Under the pieces are notes generated by a model, which was not told where the DNA came from, ran no database searches, and saw nothing but the letters and a program-made list of their open reading frames with translations. DNA of 32,917 nt from the IMG/VR virus record IMGVR_UViG_3300036828_001637, positions 1 through 32,917 of that record. One strand, 5' to 3'. Numbering within the stretch: position 1 is the stretch's first letter; the number at the start of each line of letters is the position of its first letter. Positions 1 through 9,165 of the stretch are shown one piece after another. The stretch is from a virus. The translations under genes and the position numbers were made by a program.

Positions 1-222
1 TCACATCCAGGCGATTTGTTGCTGCCCTGTCGACGTCGGGTGAGGTAAAGCTGGTTTCACTTCGCCCGGCTTAACGATGTAGCGTTCGACCGTTTCCGTC
101 GTGACAAACGTGCAACTGCAATTAATATTTGTGCACTGGTGATAACGTTCCTTTGTCGTGTCCGTAAAGTAACGGCTGGTGCGGGCATGAGCGGCTGTAT
201 GGCATAACGGACAATGGAACAT
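1..222 (-). CDS. ogr: Ogr late-gene transcription activator
   Basis: Small zinc-finger activator of the Ogr/Delta family that binds dyad sites upstream of P2 late promoters and recruits RNA polymerase through its alpha subunit. With the ATG at 222 the protein has 73 residues. The Cys pattern C-x2-C-x22-C-x4-C (C4, C7, C30, C35) matches the family exactly, and the segment HARTSRY followed by TDTTKERYHQC is almost the same as in P2. A GTG nine bases upstream would add three residues, but the ATG at 222 is preceded by an AGGTGAGG ribosome-binding site at good spacing and matches the P2 N-terminus (MFHCPLC). It is the last gene of the D-side late region. Its stop codon is the first base triplet of the window, so its terminator and the attachment site are not visible. 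Confidence 0.95.
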   Translation of the reverse strand: MFHCPLCHTAAHARTSRYFTDTTKERYHQCTNINCSCTFVTTETVERYIVKPGEVKPALPHPTSTGQQQIAWM

Positions 223-303
223 TTTTATCACCTCACCTAATGATTTAATAACGCCATCTTATCCATTAAATCCATTTAAAACAAATAGATAAATAACATC
301 ACC

Positions 304-1479
304 TCACTCATCAGCCGCAGACTCATACTCTACATCCGAAAGCCTCACCTCAAGCTCTACGCCCGTCGTGAAGCCGTTATTATTGAGGCTGTGTGTCACC
401 TTGCTGATTAACCACGCCTGCTCGTCTATGACGCGCTTAAAGCCTGACACCTTCACCGGCATTTCGGGATAAATATCCGCCCGACCGGTCGCGAGGCTGA
501 TTGAGAACTCCGCGACTCCACGCTGCAATTTATCCCACTTCGCCTGAGCCGCCCGGATAGCCTGCGCTTTTGATGCGTAAATCGTGGTCATCGCGAAAAC
601 ATTATCCGCCTCACCTGCCATATACTCACCCTCGCGGGCTTCCTGCTCTTTCTGTTTTTTGGCCTTTGCCACACTGCTGACCGGTTGCGCTTTTGGATGC
701 TGGAGCGCCCGAAGGTGCTGCTCTTTTTGCTTGCGCTTCAGCTTCACTTTTTGCGCCTGCTTCCCAGGCTTCGGGTCTTTGGTATGCAGCCATTTCGCCG
801 TCACGCCGGTATACGCTCCCCGGTCGGCAATGGCGAACTGATGCCGGTCGCCGTCACTGCGTTCGATGCTGGTTTGTGGGATATTTTTTCCGGTGGCTGT
901 CGTACCGCTCCCGGCTTTCAGCATCAGCAATTTACCAGCCTTGACCGATACCGCGCCGCCATTGCGTTCAGCAAGGCGGGTTAAAAACACGGCGTCTGAT
1001 TCCTGCGACTGGTCAATGTGTGGGATTGGGATCCCCGCGAGCGATGTCACCACACAGGCCTTCAATTTGTTACGGGCGGCAATGGCACCCACTACCGCAC
1101 CGAGCGTGGTATCATGCCATGATTCTTCCCGACGTGAATTGAGCGTACCGCGAAAATCCGCACTCCGCGCGCGCAACGTCACCGCATCCGGTGCACCGTG
1201 ATGCTCCACCTCATCGACAGTAAAATCCCCCTTCCCGACCAGCGCAAATCCTTTCCAGCCGAGATACAGCGACAATACCGCACCGCGTACCGGCAGCTCG
1301 ACAAGGCCGTCGGTATCGTCGAGCTCAATGTCGAGCTGGTCAGCTTCAAATCCGCGATTGTCTGTCATCGTCAGATTAATCAGCCGGTCACTGATATTAC
1401 CGGTGATGTCCTGACTGTTGAGGGCCAGCATAAACGCAGGTGTCAGCGTGGCACCTGCGCCGGTCACAATATCCGGCAC
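304..1479 (-). CDS. D: gpD, phage late control / tail hub protein
   Basis: P2 gpD-like protein of 391 aa (P2: 387). In myoviruses this family (gp27-like, Phage_GPD) forms the baseplate hub at the base of the tail tube where the spike gpV docks. Similarity runs over the full length, including TGNISDRL near residue 27, the HIDQSQESDA segment and the C-terminal LEVRLSDVEYE. The basic lysine-rich stretch near residues 235-275 is the family's variable linker. The start codon is GTG, not ATG, with a strong GGAGG six bases upstream, only two bases after the U stop codon, so D is translationally coupled to U. It is the last structural gene of the FI-FII-E-T-U-D operon. Confidence 0.96.
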   Translation of the reverse strand: MPDIVTGAGATLTPAFMLALNSQDITGNISDRLINLTMTDNRGFEADQLDIELDDTDGLVELPVRGAVLSLYLGWKGFALVGKGDFTVDEVEHHGAPDAVTLRARSADFRGTLNSRREESWHDTTLGAVVGAIAARNKLKACVVTSLAGIPIPHIDQSQESDAVFLTRLAERNGGAVSVKAGKLLMLKAGSGTTATGKNIPQTSIERSDGDRHQFAIADRGAYTGVTAKWLHTKDPKPGKQAQKVKLKRKQKEQHLRALQHPKAQPVSSVAKAKKQKEQEAREGEYMAGEADNVFAMTTIYASKAQAIRAAQAKWDKLQRGVAEFSISLATGRADIYPEMPVKVSGFKRVIDEQAWLISKVTHSLNNNGFTTGVELEVRLSDVEYESAADE

Positions 1480-1481
1480 GG

Positions 1482-1946
1482 TTAACCTCCTGCCTGTGAG
1501 AGCACATTACCCGCCCGGCCGACCAGAGATTCGGCCTGTTTCCCGATGTCACCGTAGAGGGCAACGAGCGAGTCATCGACGCGGGTCAGTGACAGCGTAA
1601 AGCTGATTTTCCGGGGTGAACCATCGGCAAAAAATACACTCCCCGTTTCACTCACGTTATTGATGACGAACATCCCGTAAATCATCCCGATGCCGGAGAT
1701 GAGCGGCCACGCGCGCCCCTCATCTGCCATCTTATACAGCGCCAGCATCGACAGCGTGCCGCCGGTCAGTTCGGGGTATAACTCACCGGTGAGCGTGATT
1801 TTTTCCTCACCGGGGCCGAGGAACTGAAACGCATCGCGCTTCCCGACACGGGCATTCGACGACCAGCGATAATCCGCACTGCGTTGCAGATTTTGAAACG
1901 GGACCGTCTGGCGCATAAAAACAAACATTCCAAGAGCAAGCATCAT
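1482..1946 (-). CDS. U: gpU, tail terminator/assembly protein
   Basis: P2 gpU-like tail protein of 154 aa (P2: 159). The family (Phage_P2_GpU) acts in tail assembly. The N-terminus MMLALGMFVFMRQT is the same as in P2, and the core YPELTGG, EEGRAWPL-like and ADGSPRKISFTLSLTR segments are conserved. The C-terminus is a little shorter than in P2. It lies 11 bases after the T stop and two bases before the GTG start of D, as in P2. Nothing unusual is seen in it. Confidence 0.95.
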   Translation of the reverse strand: MMLALGMFVFMRQTVPFQNLQRSADYRWSSNARVGKRDAFQFLGPGEEKITLTGELYPELTGGTLSMLALYKMADEGRAWPLISGIGMIYGMFVINNVSETGSVFFADGSPRKISFTLSLTRVDDSLVALYGDIGKQAESLVGRAGNVLSQAGG

Positions 1947-1957
1947 CGTCAGACTCC

Positions 1958-4396
1958 TTAATCATGCATCATGCTGGCACGGGCTTTGGCGCGCTTGTTG
2001 CGATCATATTTTTCGAGCGCATCCTGTAGCTGGTTCCCGAGCGCGCCGCCCGGTGCGCCGCCCTGCAAGTTAATCTGGTACGTCGGGCTGCTCTGGTCGA
2101 CATAAGTGCGCGGAGCCGGAGCGGTGACCGGGGTATACGCCTGATAGCCACCGGGTGAACGGGTCGCCGGGATATACCCGCCACCTTGACTGACCGGCGG
2201 TGTGTTGGCGGGTGCAGCATCGAGGGAAGTTGATTCCTTTTTTACGAGGCCAAGCTTTTCGAGGATCACATCGAGACCGCCGCGCAGCTTGTTGAAGATG
2301 TTCAGCGGTAACATCAGCGCATCAGCCAGCGCCTGACCGAATACCACCCCGGCATTTTTGCAGCTATCCAGTGTGTCCTGTGTGGCTTTCACCGGCGCAA
2401 TAAGGTCCTTAAACCACTGCCACACGGCGCTGAGCTTCTGCCCGAGACTGTCAAAAACCGGGGCCAGAGGCGCAAACATTTCGCCAACGGGAGAAAAAGC
2501 CGCGATAAGGCCCTGCACCACCCCCGAGAAAAAGGCGCTGATGGGCTCCCAGTATTTACGGATAAGCAATGCCCCGGCGACAACCGCCGCCACAACGGCC
2601 ACAATCGGCCACGTAACCGCTCCGAGCGCGGCAACAATCACTGCCCCTACCGTTGAAAACACCACGCTCATCAGGCCAGCCGCCGCAATAACGGCATTTA
2701 TCCCGGCGATAACCGGCCATGCAATCAGGCCAATGCCGCCCAAAATCCCAATCAGAGCCAGTGCGCCGGTCACGATGTTAAACAGGGTCTTTGTCAGTTC
2801 CGGGTTGGCCTTCGTCCATGCGGCCACAGTACCCAGCCATTCTGTCGCCGAACGGGTCAGTTTTCGCAGGGCCGAATCTTCTTTCTCGAAGACTTCAATT
2901 TGCAGGTCTTCCCACGCCGACTGGAGGTTTTTTAAATCCCCGTCGAGGTTGTCAGTCTGAATTTTTGCGATGAGCTCAGTGGTGCCGGTGGCGTTTTTAA
3001 TCTCGCTACGTTTTTTGTCGAGCGAGCCATCACCGGCAGCGGCGACAAGCTTAATCGCGCCTTTCATAGCCTCTTCACCGAAAATCACCTTGAGGTATTC
3101 GCCGGTTTCAGCGGTACCGAGTTTGTTTTTCACAAACGAGCGATTAATCGATTTGAGGATCTGCTCCACCGGCAGCATGTTGCCTTTGGAATCGCGGGTT
3201 TTAACACCGAGCTCGGCAATCGCTTCAACTGCTTTTCCCATCGGGGCCTGAAGCCGGTTAAAGATGGCGCTTGCGCCGGTACCCGCCATCGAACCTTTAA
3301 TCCCGTTATCCGCCATAATCCCGAGCATCGCGGTCGTATCTTCGATACTGGCCCCTGCCGCCTCAGCCACGGGCGCAACATACTTCATCGCCTCGCCGAG
3401 CTCGATAAGGCCGGTATTGGATGACGTAAACCCTTTTGTCATCACGTCAGCGACACGCTGAATTTCCGTGGTCGGCAGATTAAAAGCCGACTGCATATTC
3501 GTGATGATGTCGGCAGCTTCGGCAATGTCCACATCTGCCGCGAGACTCAGGTTAACCGTGGAACCGGTTGCTGCCAGCACGTCATCCGCTTTGTAGCCTG
3601 AGCGGGCAAGCGTGGTCTGTGTCCGGGCAACGTCACTCGGTGCAAATGCCGTGCTTGCGCCAATATCGCGGGCCTGCTTACGGATCTGCGCCAGCTTATC
3701 ATCCCCTTTTTCCAGACCGAGGATCGCCTGCGTACCGGACATCTGTTTATCAAAACCGATGCCCGGTGCGATAAACCGTGAGGCACCGTACAGACCCGCC
3801 GTCGCGACACCGACCCCGGTCATTCCGGCATTACGCGCACCATTCGCGAGCTGTTGGCCGGACTCATAGCGCGATTTCACGGCCGACAGTTTTGCCTGCT
3901 GCGCACTTACGCGCGCCAGCGCATCGCGCTGACGAGTGAGCTGTGTGGTGGTCTCACTGATGGAGGTTTTAAGACGACGTTCATCACCCGACAGCGTGCG
4001 GGTACTGATGCCCGCCTGCTGTAGCTCGCTGCGCTGGCGCTGTACCGAGACACGCAGATTGTTGTATTTCGTTTGCAGTTCAGACGCAGCCCGCTTCGCC
4101 ACCTCCAGTGCCTGAGCCTGTGCCCGCGTTGGGGTTGTCGTGTTTCTGAACTGCACCGCCAGTGCAGCCGCTTCCTGTTTCGCTTTAGTGAGCGACTGAC
4201 CCGTTACCGCCAGTTGTGCACTGGCCTTGCGAAAACCCTCGATGCGGGATGCCTGACCGTTCAGATCACGTAATGATTTCTGCGTCGAGCGAATATCTCC
4301 CGACAGCGTTTTGCTCGCGGTCTGGATGGATTTAAACGGTCGGGTTGCCTGGTCGACCGCTTTCAGCAGCACTTCGAGTTTAAGGTTATTACTCAT
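1958..4396 (-). CDS. T: gpT, tail tape-measure protein
   Basis: Tail length determinant of 812 aa, close to the P2 gpT length (about 815). The N-terminal third is charged and helical with coiled-coil character. The region around residues 205-400 is the tape-measure core (PhageMin_Tail type). A strongly hydrophobic block at about residues 540-615, rich in Ala/Val/Ile/Gly, is the predicted membrane-active segment of the family. A Pro/Gln-rich stretch precedes the C-terminus. The start ATG at 4396 overlaps the end of the E' frame, the usual arrangement that couples the frameshifted tail chaperone to the tape measure. Confidence 0.96.
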   Translation of the reverse strand: MSNNLKLEVLLKAVDQATRPFKSIQTASKTLSGDIRSTQKSLRDLNGQASRIEGFRKASAQLAVTGQSLTKAKQEAAALAVQFRNTTTPTRAQAQALEVAKRAASELQTKYNNLRVSVQRQRSELQQAGISTRTLSGDERRLKTSISETTTQLTRQRDALARVSAQQAKLSAVKSRYESGQQLANGARNAGMTGVGVATAGLYGASRFIAPGIGFDKQMSGTQAILGLEKGDDKLAQIRKQARDIGASTAFAPSDVARTQTTLARSGYKADDVLAATGSTVNLSLAADVDIAEAADIITNMQSAFNLPTTEIQRVADVMTKGFTSSNTGLIELGEAMKYVAPVAEAAGASIEDTTAMLGIMADNGIKGSMAGTGASAIFNRLQAPMGKAVEAIAELGVKTRDSKGNMLPVEQILKSINRSFVKNKLGTAETGEYLKVIFGEEAMKGAIKLVAAAGDGSLDKKRSEIKNATGTTELIAKIQTDNLDGDLKNLQSAWEDLQIEVFEKEDSALRKLTRSATEWLGTVAAWTKANPELTKTLFNIVTGALALIGILGGIGLIAWPVIAGINAVIAAAGLMSVVFSTVGAVIVAALGAVTWPIVAVVAAVVAGALLIRKYWEPISAFFSGVVQGLIAAFSPVGEMFAPLAPVFDSLGQKLSAVWQWFKDLIAPVKATQDTLDSCKNAGVVFGQALADALMLPLNIFNKLRGGLDVILEKLGLVKKESTSLDAAPANTPPVSQGGGYIPATRSPGGYQAYTPVTAPAPRTYVDQSSPTYQINLQGGAPGGALGNQLQDALEKYDRNKRAKARASMMHD

Positions 4397-4825
4397 TGGT
4401 GTTTCCGCTTCGCTGGAGCGCCTTTTCGCGCCATGTGACGAGCTCGGTGAGACTCATCGGACAGAGCTCTGATGGCCCCCAGTGAAAAATCACTGCAACG
4501 TCGGCCATCAGGTCGTCGACCGTAAAATTTGCCCCGAAATTTAAGCCGCCGAACTCGGCGACAAAAAACCGACCACCTCACCGGCAAAGCTCAGCAGGTC
4601 AGGCAACTCCAGCGCGGCGACTTCCTGCTCGGTCAGTGTCGGCAGGGTCATGCGTGGGAGTACCTTAATCAGGGCATCAACGTCTGAGTTAGCCACCGCC
4701 GCCAGACCGACGCCACGCAGGGTTCCGGCCGTGGGTTTCAGAAGGGTGACTTCTGTGATTTCGGTTTCACCGCGCTGGATGGCTTTTACCAGGGTAATGA
4801 CGTGTGAGTTTTCAACTTTTTTCAT
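4389..4825 (-). CDS. E: gpE+E', tail assembly chaperone made by -1 frameshift
   Basis: Extended form of the tail assembly chaperone. The E frame reads to a slippery heptamer T TTT TTG at 4568-4562, positioned exactly on the X-XXY-YYZ codon boundary (GGT TTT TTG). A -1 slip there continues through an open frame from 4562 to the TAA at 4391-4389. This gives 88 + 57 = 145 residues, against 142 in P2. The E' tail ends with an EKALQRSGNT segment, as in P2 E', and its stop overlaps the T start codon. The arrangement is equivalent to lambda G/GT. The shorter in-frame product is listed separately. Confidence 0.9.
4541..4825 (-). CDS. E: gpE, unshifted tail assembly protein
   Basis: In-frame product of 94 aa (P2 gpE: 91). 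It is a soluble tail assembly chaperone (Phage_P2_GpE type) that cooperates with the frameshifted E+E' form to load the tape measure before tube polymerisation. It starts at MKKVENSHV and ends eight codons after the slippery site at a TAA (4541-4543). It sits between FII (tail tube) and T (tape measure), the conserved position for this chaperone pair. Confidence 0.93.
   Translation of the reverse strand: MKKVENSHVITLVKAIQRGETEITEVTLLKPTAGTLRGVGLAAVANSDVDALIKVLPRMTLPTLTEQEVAALELPDLLSFAGEVVGFLSPSSAA
4562..4568 (-). promoter_or_regulatory. Programmed -1 ribosomal frameshift site of gene E
   Basis: Heptamer T TTT TTG read on the minus strand, in register with the E frame (codons GGT TTT TTG). 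It is the same class of slippery sequence reported for P2 E/E'. After the slip the ribosome reads 57 more sense codons before TAA. Confidence 0.88.
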
Positions 4826-4886
4826 GGGTTCTCTTTCTCATTCAGTATTCAGGGATGCCCGGCCAGCGACGCTGACCGGGTGAAGA

Positions 4887-5405
4887 TTACAGACCGATAT
4901 TGCGGCGATGCTCCGCGAGGCGGTCGACGCCGTTGACCTTTTCAATCAGGTTGACCGTGTCGATTTCGATAAGCTCTTTGCCGTTATAGGTGAGCTTGTA
5001 ATAGGTGCAGTCCATTGCGATTTTGGATGTCGCGACCTCGCCCTGTTTGGCCTCCCCGGTGTCGACCTCTTTCTGACGACCACGCAGCACCACCTCAACA
5101 GGCACTGTCGCGCCGGTGTCGTCGCGCTGGTAGGAGCCCGAAAAGCGCAGCGGCACCGCAGAAGCATTCGCAGCACCATAGAGTGACCAGATAACGTCAT
5201 CCGGGAAACCGCCGGTGGAAAACTCCGCCGCCAGCGCGTCATCATCGAGACCGAGGTCAATCGAGGCAGAGCCATTCATCCCGCCGCCGCGGTACTTTTC
5301 GAGTTTGCGGGTCAGTTTGGGCAGCGTCATCGACTGGACGACCCCGAGGAAACTCGTGCCGTCGATAAACAGGTTCATGAGCTTTAACGTACGCGGTAAT
5401 GCCAT
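4887..5405 (-). CDS. FII: gpFII, major tail tube protein
   Basis: Tail tube subunit of 172 aa (P2: 172). It polymerises into the inner tube surrounded by the gpFI sheath. It begins MALPRTLKLMNLF, closely like P2, and carries conserved GGGMNGS, DYxDxxxx-like acidic and YKLTYNGKELIEID segments. It lies 12 bases downstream of FI. An ATG with an AGGAG-like site precedes it. Confidence 0.96.
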   Translation of the reverse strand: MALPRTLKLMNLFIDGTSFLGVVQSMTLPKLTRKLEKYRGGGMNGSASIDLGLDDDALAAEFSTGGFPDDVIWSLYGAANASAVPLRFSGSYQRDDTGATVPVEVVLRGRQKEVDTGEAKQGEVATSKIAMDCTYYKLTYNGKELIEIDTVNLIEKVNGVDRLAEHRRNIGL

Positions 5406-5417
5406 GATTCAGGCTCC

Positions 5418-6608
5418 TTATTTGCTGTTCACGGACGAGATGAGGTTCGCCAGATATTTGTCGGTGATGCGCTGGCGCAGGGTCAGATTTTCCAGCGGTG
5501 GTACCGGCGTGTAGTCGTAATCGAGGTACAGCTTCCCGGCTTTCAGCGTCTCTTCATCGTTGGCGTTGTCGTCAAACCAGCAGGTGGCATCGACGATATA
5601 GCCGTTGCTTTTCAGCTCGCGGAATTTGGCATTGATGCCATCGATGATGTCGCGAATGATCGTGGCGGTAATCGGTTTATCCACCGCCCACATGTGCGCC
5701 TCTGCCATCGTGTCGGCGATGACCTGCGCAGTGCGGGTGTAGTTTTCAAACTGGGATAACGGGTCATCTGAGCAGGTGCGGTTACCCCAGAAGCGAAAAC
5801 CGTCTTTGCGGATAAGCGTGGTCACGCCCGCTTCATTGAGCAAATCGGCATCGGTGCCGGGCTCCTGTAAATCCCAGTACACCGAGGCGCTGATACCGGT
5901 GACACCATTCACGCCCACGTTAGACAGGGTTTTGTGCCAGCCGATGTCATTGTCAATTTTCGCACGCAGACCGAGTGCCACCGCCGGACCATAGAGCACT
6001 TCAGTCGAGTTTGTCGCGGTATCCCACGCGAGGAAATTCGGCCAGATGACCATCAGCTCGCGGGCGCTGAAATTGTCGCGGTACTTAATGGCATCAGACA
6101 GAGTTTTACAGCCCCACGCCGAAACATACCCGAACGCCCGCAACTTTTGCGCCACCGGTACCAGCGCGGTCGCCACTTCCAGCGTATCGAGACCCGGCAC
6201 GCCGAGAATACGCGGTTTAACGCCAGTCACCGCTTCGGCGGTCAGCAGCGCTTTCAGGCCAGTGTATTTCCCGTTCTCATCCGTGGTACCGATGATATTA
6301 GAAATCGTCTGCGCCAGTGCGTCCTCTTCGTTTTCGCCTTTGCCCTCTTCCACACGCACGACGACAGTCACCGGCTTTGACTGGTTGACGATGGCCTGCA
6401 ATGATTTTGCCAGTGTGCCTTTGGTACCCGCTTTACCGATGACGCTTTGCGGGTTGGTAATTAACACCGGCTCATTGAGCGGAAAGGCATCAGCGTCAGC
6501 ATCACTGGCCGTGCAGACCATGCCGACAATGGCGGTGGAAACCGTGGAAATAGTGCGCGTGCCGTCGTTGATTTCGACGACCTGCACGCCGTGATGAAAA
6601 TCACTCAT
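5418..6608 (-). CDS. FI: gpFI, contractile tail sheath protein
   Basis: Tail sheath subunit of 396 aa, the same length as P2 FI. It begins MSDFHHGVQVVEINDGTR, the family signature, and has the conserved WGNRTCSDDP segment in the C-terminal half and DYTPVPPLE near the end. The reading frame is open 39 codons further upstream, but the ATG at 6608 matches P2 and has GGAG eight bases before it. First gene of the FI-FII-E-T-U-D late operon, behind the proposed PF promoter at 6634-6698. Confidence 0.96.
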   Translation of the reverse strand: MSDFHHGVQVVEINDGTRTISTVSTAIVGMVCTASDADADAFPLNEPVLITNPQSVIGKAGTKGTLAKSLQAIVNQSKPVTVVVRVEEGKGENEEDALAQTISNIIGTTDENGKYTGLKALLTAEAVTGVKPRILGVPGLDTLEVATALVPVAQKLRAFGYVSAWGCKTLSDAIKYRDNFSARELMVIWPNFLAWDTATNSTEVLYGPAVALGLRAKIDNDIGWHKTLSNVGVNGVTGISASVYWDLQEPGTDADLLNEAGVTTLIRKDGFRFWGNRTCSDDPLSQFENYTRTAQVIADTMAEAHMWAVDKPITATIIRDIIDGINAKFRELKSNGYIVDATCWFDDNANDEETLKAGKLYLDYDYTPVPPLENLTLRQRITDKYLANLISSVNSK

Positions 6609-6633
6609 CCGTTTAACTCCGTTGGGTTGGGGT

Positions 6634-6698
6634 GAGTGATATTTTCTGTTGTGTGAGAGACCGGGGCCATTTATGCAGGTTGGTCTGCATCTGGAACA
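6634..6698 (-). promoter_or_regulatory. Candidate Ogr-activated late promoter PF
   Basis: Between the hairpin after G and the FI start is an imperfect Ogr box. On the plus strand it reads TGG-N12-ACA (6681-6698), one base off the TGT-N12-ACA dyad. A box centre 55 bases upstream places transcription start near 6634, about 26 bases before the FI ATG, with an A/T-rich -10 stretch near 6640-6647. The region falls where P2 has PF. Confidence 0.5.
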
Positions 6699-6709
6699 AC
6701 TGCGGGTAA

Positions 6710-6739
6710 AGAACGGGCGAGCCATCGCCCGCCCGTTCT
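6710..6739 (-). terminator. Hairpin terminator at the end of the V-G operon
   Basis: Perfect 10-bp inverted repeat (AGAACGGGCG / CGCCCGTTCT) with a 10-base GC-rich loop, overlapping the stop codon of G. On the minus strand it is followed by only TTTA, so it is a strong hairpin with a short U-tract. It sits exactly between the V-W-J-I-H-G and FI operons. Confidence 0.55.
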
Positions 6740-7316
6740 ATTCTGGTGTCACTGGCCATGCGATATCCGGTGCCGTGCCGACATCCACCCGATAAAGGAG
6801 GACACGGTATTTTTTCCAGACCAGCAATGCGGCCTCTTCACGCTCATCAGCCATGCCTAAATCAACCGCATCCTGAAGCGGGCCGATGTGCTCATTTGCC
6901 GTCTGAAGCAGTTCAGCCCTTCGCGCTCCGGCCTCATCAATGCTGGCCGCTTTTTCTGCTGCGTCGTCTTTCACCCACTCGCTACCGTTCCAGCGGTCAA
7001 ACGCGGATGCCGGAGACTTTTCCGTTGTGCCTGCCGGTAACGGGCCAGGGTCAGCAATCAGAAGCGCCTGCCCGGTCGCGGTGTCGTACACCACTTTTCC
7101 GCGATGATCCTCGATAAGCAGCCAGCGCTTTTTCTGCTCATCAAAGACGGTGATATTTCCCTCCGTTGTATCGGGCGGTTTAATTTCAGTGCAACAGGCA
7201 GGCAGACCGGTCTGCGGCGGGATATACGCATCTCCCGCGCCGATAAATTCCCGGGTGTCTGCCGCAAAGTTATAAACGGTCAGGGTACGCTCGGTTTTAA
7301 GCATCTTGAAGGTCAT
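6738..7316 (-). CDS. G: gpG-like tail fibre assembly chaperone
   Basis: Tail fibre assembly protein of the Caudo_TAP family, 192 aa. The family helps trimerise or fold the distal tail fibre. The C-terminal half has the typical RWNGSEWVKD motif and the hallmark helical region ending in KKYRVLLYRVD (about residues 167-177). The ATG at 7316 overlaps the H stop (TGATG), so production is coupled to the fibre. It is usually matched to the C-terminus of its own H protein, so the pair is likely to travel together. Confidence 0.93.
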   Translation of the reverse strand: MTFKMLKTERTLTVYNFAADTREFIGAGDAYIPPQTGLPACCTEIKPPDTTEGNITVFDEQKKRWLLIEDHRGKVVYDTATGQALLIADPGPLPAGTTEKSPASAFDRWNGSEWVKDDAAEKAASIDEAGARRAELLQTANEHIGPLQDAVDLGMADEREEAALLVWKKYRVLLYRVDVGTAPDIAWPVTPE

Positions 7317-9154
7317 CAGGCCAGTCTCACAATGTAGTTGAATGCGGTATTTTTAACGGTGGTTTCGGCATTACCGGCGGCAGCAATGCTGATGGTGTGC
7401 GTGTGCGCACCTAGGGCGATAGAGTGCGAGTGTGCGCCAATGCCGACAGTATGGTTATGCGCCCCGATAGTGACTGTGTGGGCATGATTACCCGCCGCGC
7501 CGGTTGTCGCCGTTGGGCTGCCAATGTTTGCGTTATTGGTACTGTCACCACAGGCGAAATTCTTCTGGTTACCACTGCCGTTGTGACCAAAAACCGGCTG
7601 AGTGTGAGCGTGGTTGCCGGTGGTGTTGGTTGTCTTTGTGCCGTAATCGAAGGTGCTGCTGGTTTTAGTGCCATAGTCAAAGGCGCTGGTCGTTTTGGTG
7701 CCGAGGTCGGTGCTCGAGGCGCTGGCCCCATGGGTATGACTCTTAATGCCGTCCTGCTCCTGAGACAGCACGGCGCGACCCGTGGCGGACTTGCCTTTCA
7801 CTGTCTGCCCGCGCATATCAGGGATCACGCCCGACGGATACACCACCCCGAGCAACGGGTAAACGTCTTTGTTGAACGTCTGACCCTGCATAAAGGCATA
7901 GCCCGGTTGTACGACGTCAGACGGCCACGGAACAGGTGCTCCGACCGGGAAAGCATCTTCAGGTGTCCACGGTGTCCAGTCGCCGGTCGCATACTGGCTG
8001 CGCGAATAACTGCGGGAGCTGTTGTACACACGGTATACCTGCGTAACCCCGGCACTTTTGTAGATAAGCAACGCACCTGCACTGTTTTCAGGGTAATGCC
8101 GGGCTGAGGTGGCGTTGGCATTCGCCATCTGACAGTAAACCCCCGGCATTTTCAGTGCATTGAGGTCTTCCGTTGCCAGACCGACAGCCTGCGTATCAAA
8201 AATATCCTGCGGGGTGACACTAACATCGCCCGTCAGCGCTTTACCGTTCACTTTCCGGCTCGTCGGCACGCGCCCGCTGGCATTATCATTCGCGGCCTTC
8301 ACCGCTTTTGGCGTGGCGGCGAATACCTCTGAGGTACTGTCGGTGGCGCTGCTGAGCTGGACGATACCCTTTTGTGTCGTGGTGGCGTCCTGTGCCGAGT
8401 ATTTCCCGCTGGCGAGATCATAGGCGGCCTTGACGGCTTTCGGCGTCGCGGCAAGCTTCTCAGAGGTGCTGTCGGTGGCACTGCTGAGCTGGACAATGCC
8501 TTTTTGCGTGGTGGTCGCGTCCTGAGCCGTGTATTTCCCGTCAGCAAGGTCATATGCCGCCTTCACCGCTTTCGGCGTCGCGGCGAGCGTCTCAGACTCA
8601 CTGTCGGTTGCATTACTGAGCTGAGTAAACCCTTTTTCTTTCAGCGTGGCGTCAGGATGGCGGCGCGATTGTTCATGCTCCGCGATTTTGTCGTCAACGT
8701 AATCCTGCGTGGCCATCACCATTGACGAATCGATGGCAAGCTCAACCGATTCGAGGTCTGACAGAATGATGACCATGCGCAGGGTCTGCGCCCGACCGGA
8801 CCCCTCTTCGAGTTTCGGCTTGTAGCTTTCGGCCATATTGCCGACGGCGACCAGCGTGCCAGTGTCGTCGTAGAGCCCCATTTCACGCAGCCAGAAGCCG
8901 CCCGTCTCCGGCGGGATCACCAGCTCCGCCACCACATAATTTTTATGCTTTTTGTCCTGGCTGATTTTGTTCAGGGCATTGCGCCAGACCTCATTAATCA
9001 GTGTTGTCTGCGCGGCGTTAGGCTCCGGCAGCGTGCCGCCGCCATCCCCGACGGCCATCGTCACGATGTTGACTTTTTTGCCCCCCGGCACCAGTGCGGC
9101 CGCGAATTTTGCTGCCCCGGCCGTGGTGACAACGGTTTTATATTTCACTGTCAT
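7316..9154 (-). CDS. H: gpH, tail fibre (host receptor-binding) protein
   Basis: Tail fibre of 612 aa (P2 gpH: 669). Residues 1-160 are the conserved attachment part that joins the baseplate (phage tail-collar fibre, DUF3751-like). Residues 175-301 hold three tandem 44-residue repeats with a [19 protein letters not shown] core, the third one incomplete. Around residues 380-450 is a tail-collar domain ([10 protein letters not shown] through [11 protein letters not shown]). The tail is rich in Gly/Thr/Ser and His, with several HxH pairs (HAHT, HNHT, HSHS, HTHT) typical of fibres stapled by metal ions. The N-terminus is P2-like and the tip differs, as expected for the host-range determinant. Confidence 0.94.
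   Translation of the reverse strand: MTVKYKTVVTTAGAAKFAAALVPGGKKVNIVTMAVGDGGGTLPEPNAAQTTLINEVWRNALNKISQDKKHKNYVVAELVIPPETGGFWLREMGLYDDTGTLVAVGNMAESYKPKLEEGSGRAQTLRMVIILSDLESVELAIDSSMVMATQDYVDDKIAEHEQSRRHPDATLKEKGFTQLSNATDSESETLAATPKAVKAAYDLADGKYTAQDATTTQKGIVQLSSATDSTSEKLAATPKAVKAAYDLASGKYSAQDATTTQKGIVQLSSATDSTSEVFAATPKAVKAANDNASGRVPTSRKVNGKALTGDVSVTPQDIFDTQAVGLATEDLNALKMPGVYCQMANANATSARHYPENSAGALLIYKSAGVTQVYRVYNSSRSYSRSQYATGDWTPWTPEDAFPVGAPVPWPSDVVQPGYAFMQGQTFNKDVYPLLGVVYPSGVIPDMRGQTVKGKSATGRAVLSQEQDGIKSHTHGASASSTDLGTKTTSAFDYGTKTSSTFDYGTKTTNTTGNHAHTQPVFGHNGSGNQKNFACGDSTNNANIGSPTATTGAAGNHAHTVTIGAHNHTVGIGAHSHSIALGAHTHTISIAAAGNAETTVKNTAFNYIVRLA
8252..8632 (-). repeat. Three tandem 132-bp repeats in the tail fibre gene
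   Basis: In-frame repeats of 44 codons each at about 8632-8501, 8500-8369 and 8368-8252 (third shorter and diverging). They encode the [36 protein letters not shown] unit. They form part of the fibre shaft and could change in copy number by recombination. Confidence 0.85.
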
Positions 9155-9165
9155 TCTGCTCTCAC

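Noticed and set aside
4393-4587. Separate minus-strand frame near the E/T junction
   Set aside because: It lies in a third frame. The E' reading after the slippery site explains this DNA, including the conserved EKALQRSGNT end.
6609-6709. Z/fun cargo locus
   Set aside because: P2 carries Z/fun between G and FI. Here only about 100 bases with the PF promoter remain, so this cargo site is empty.
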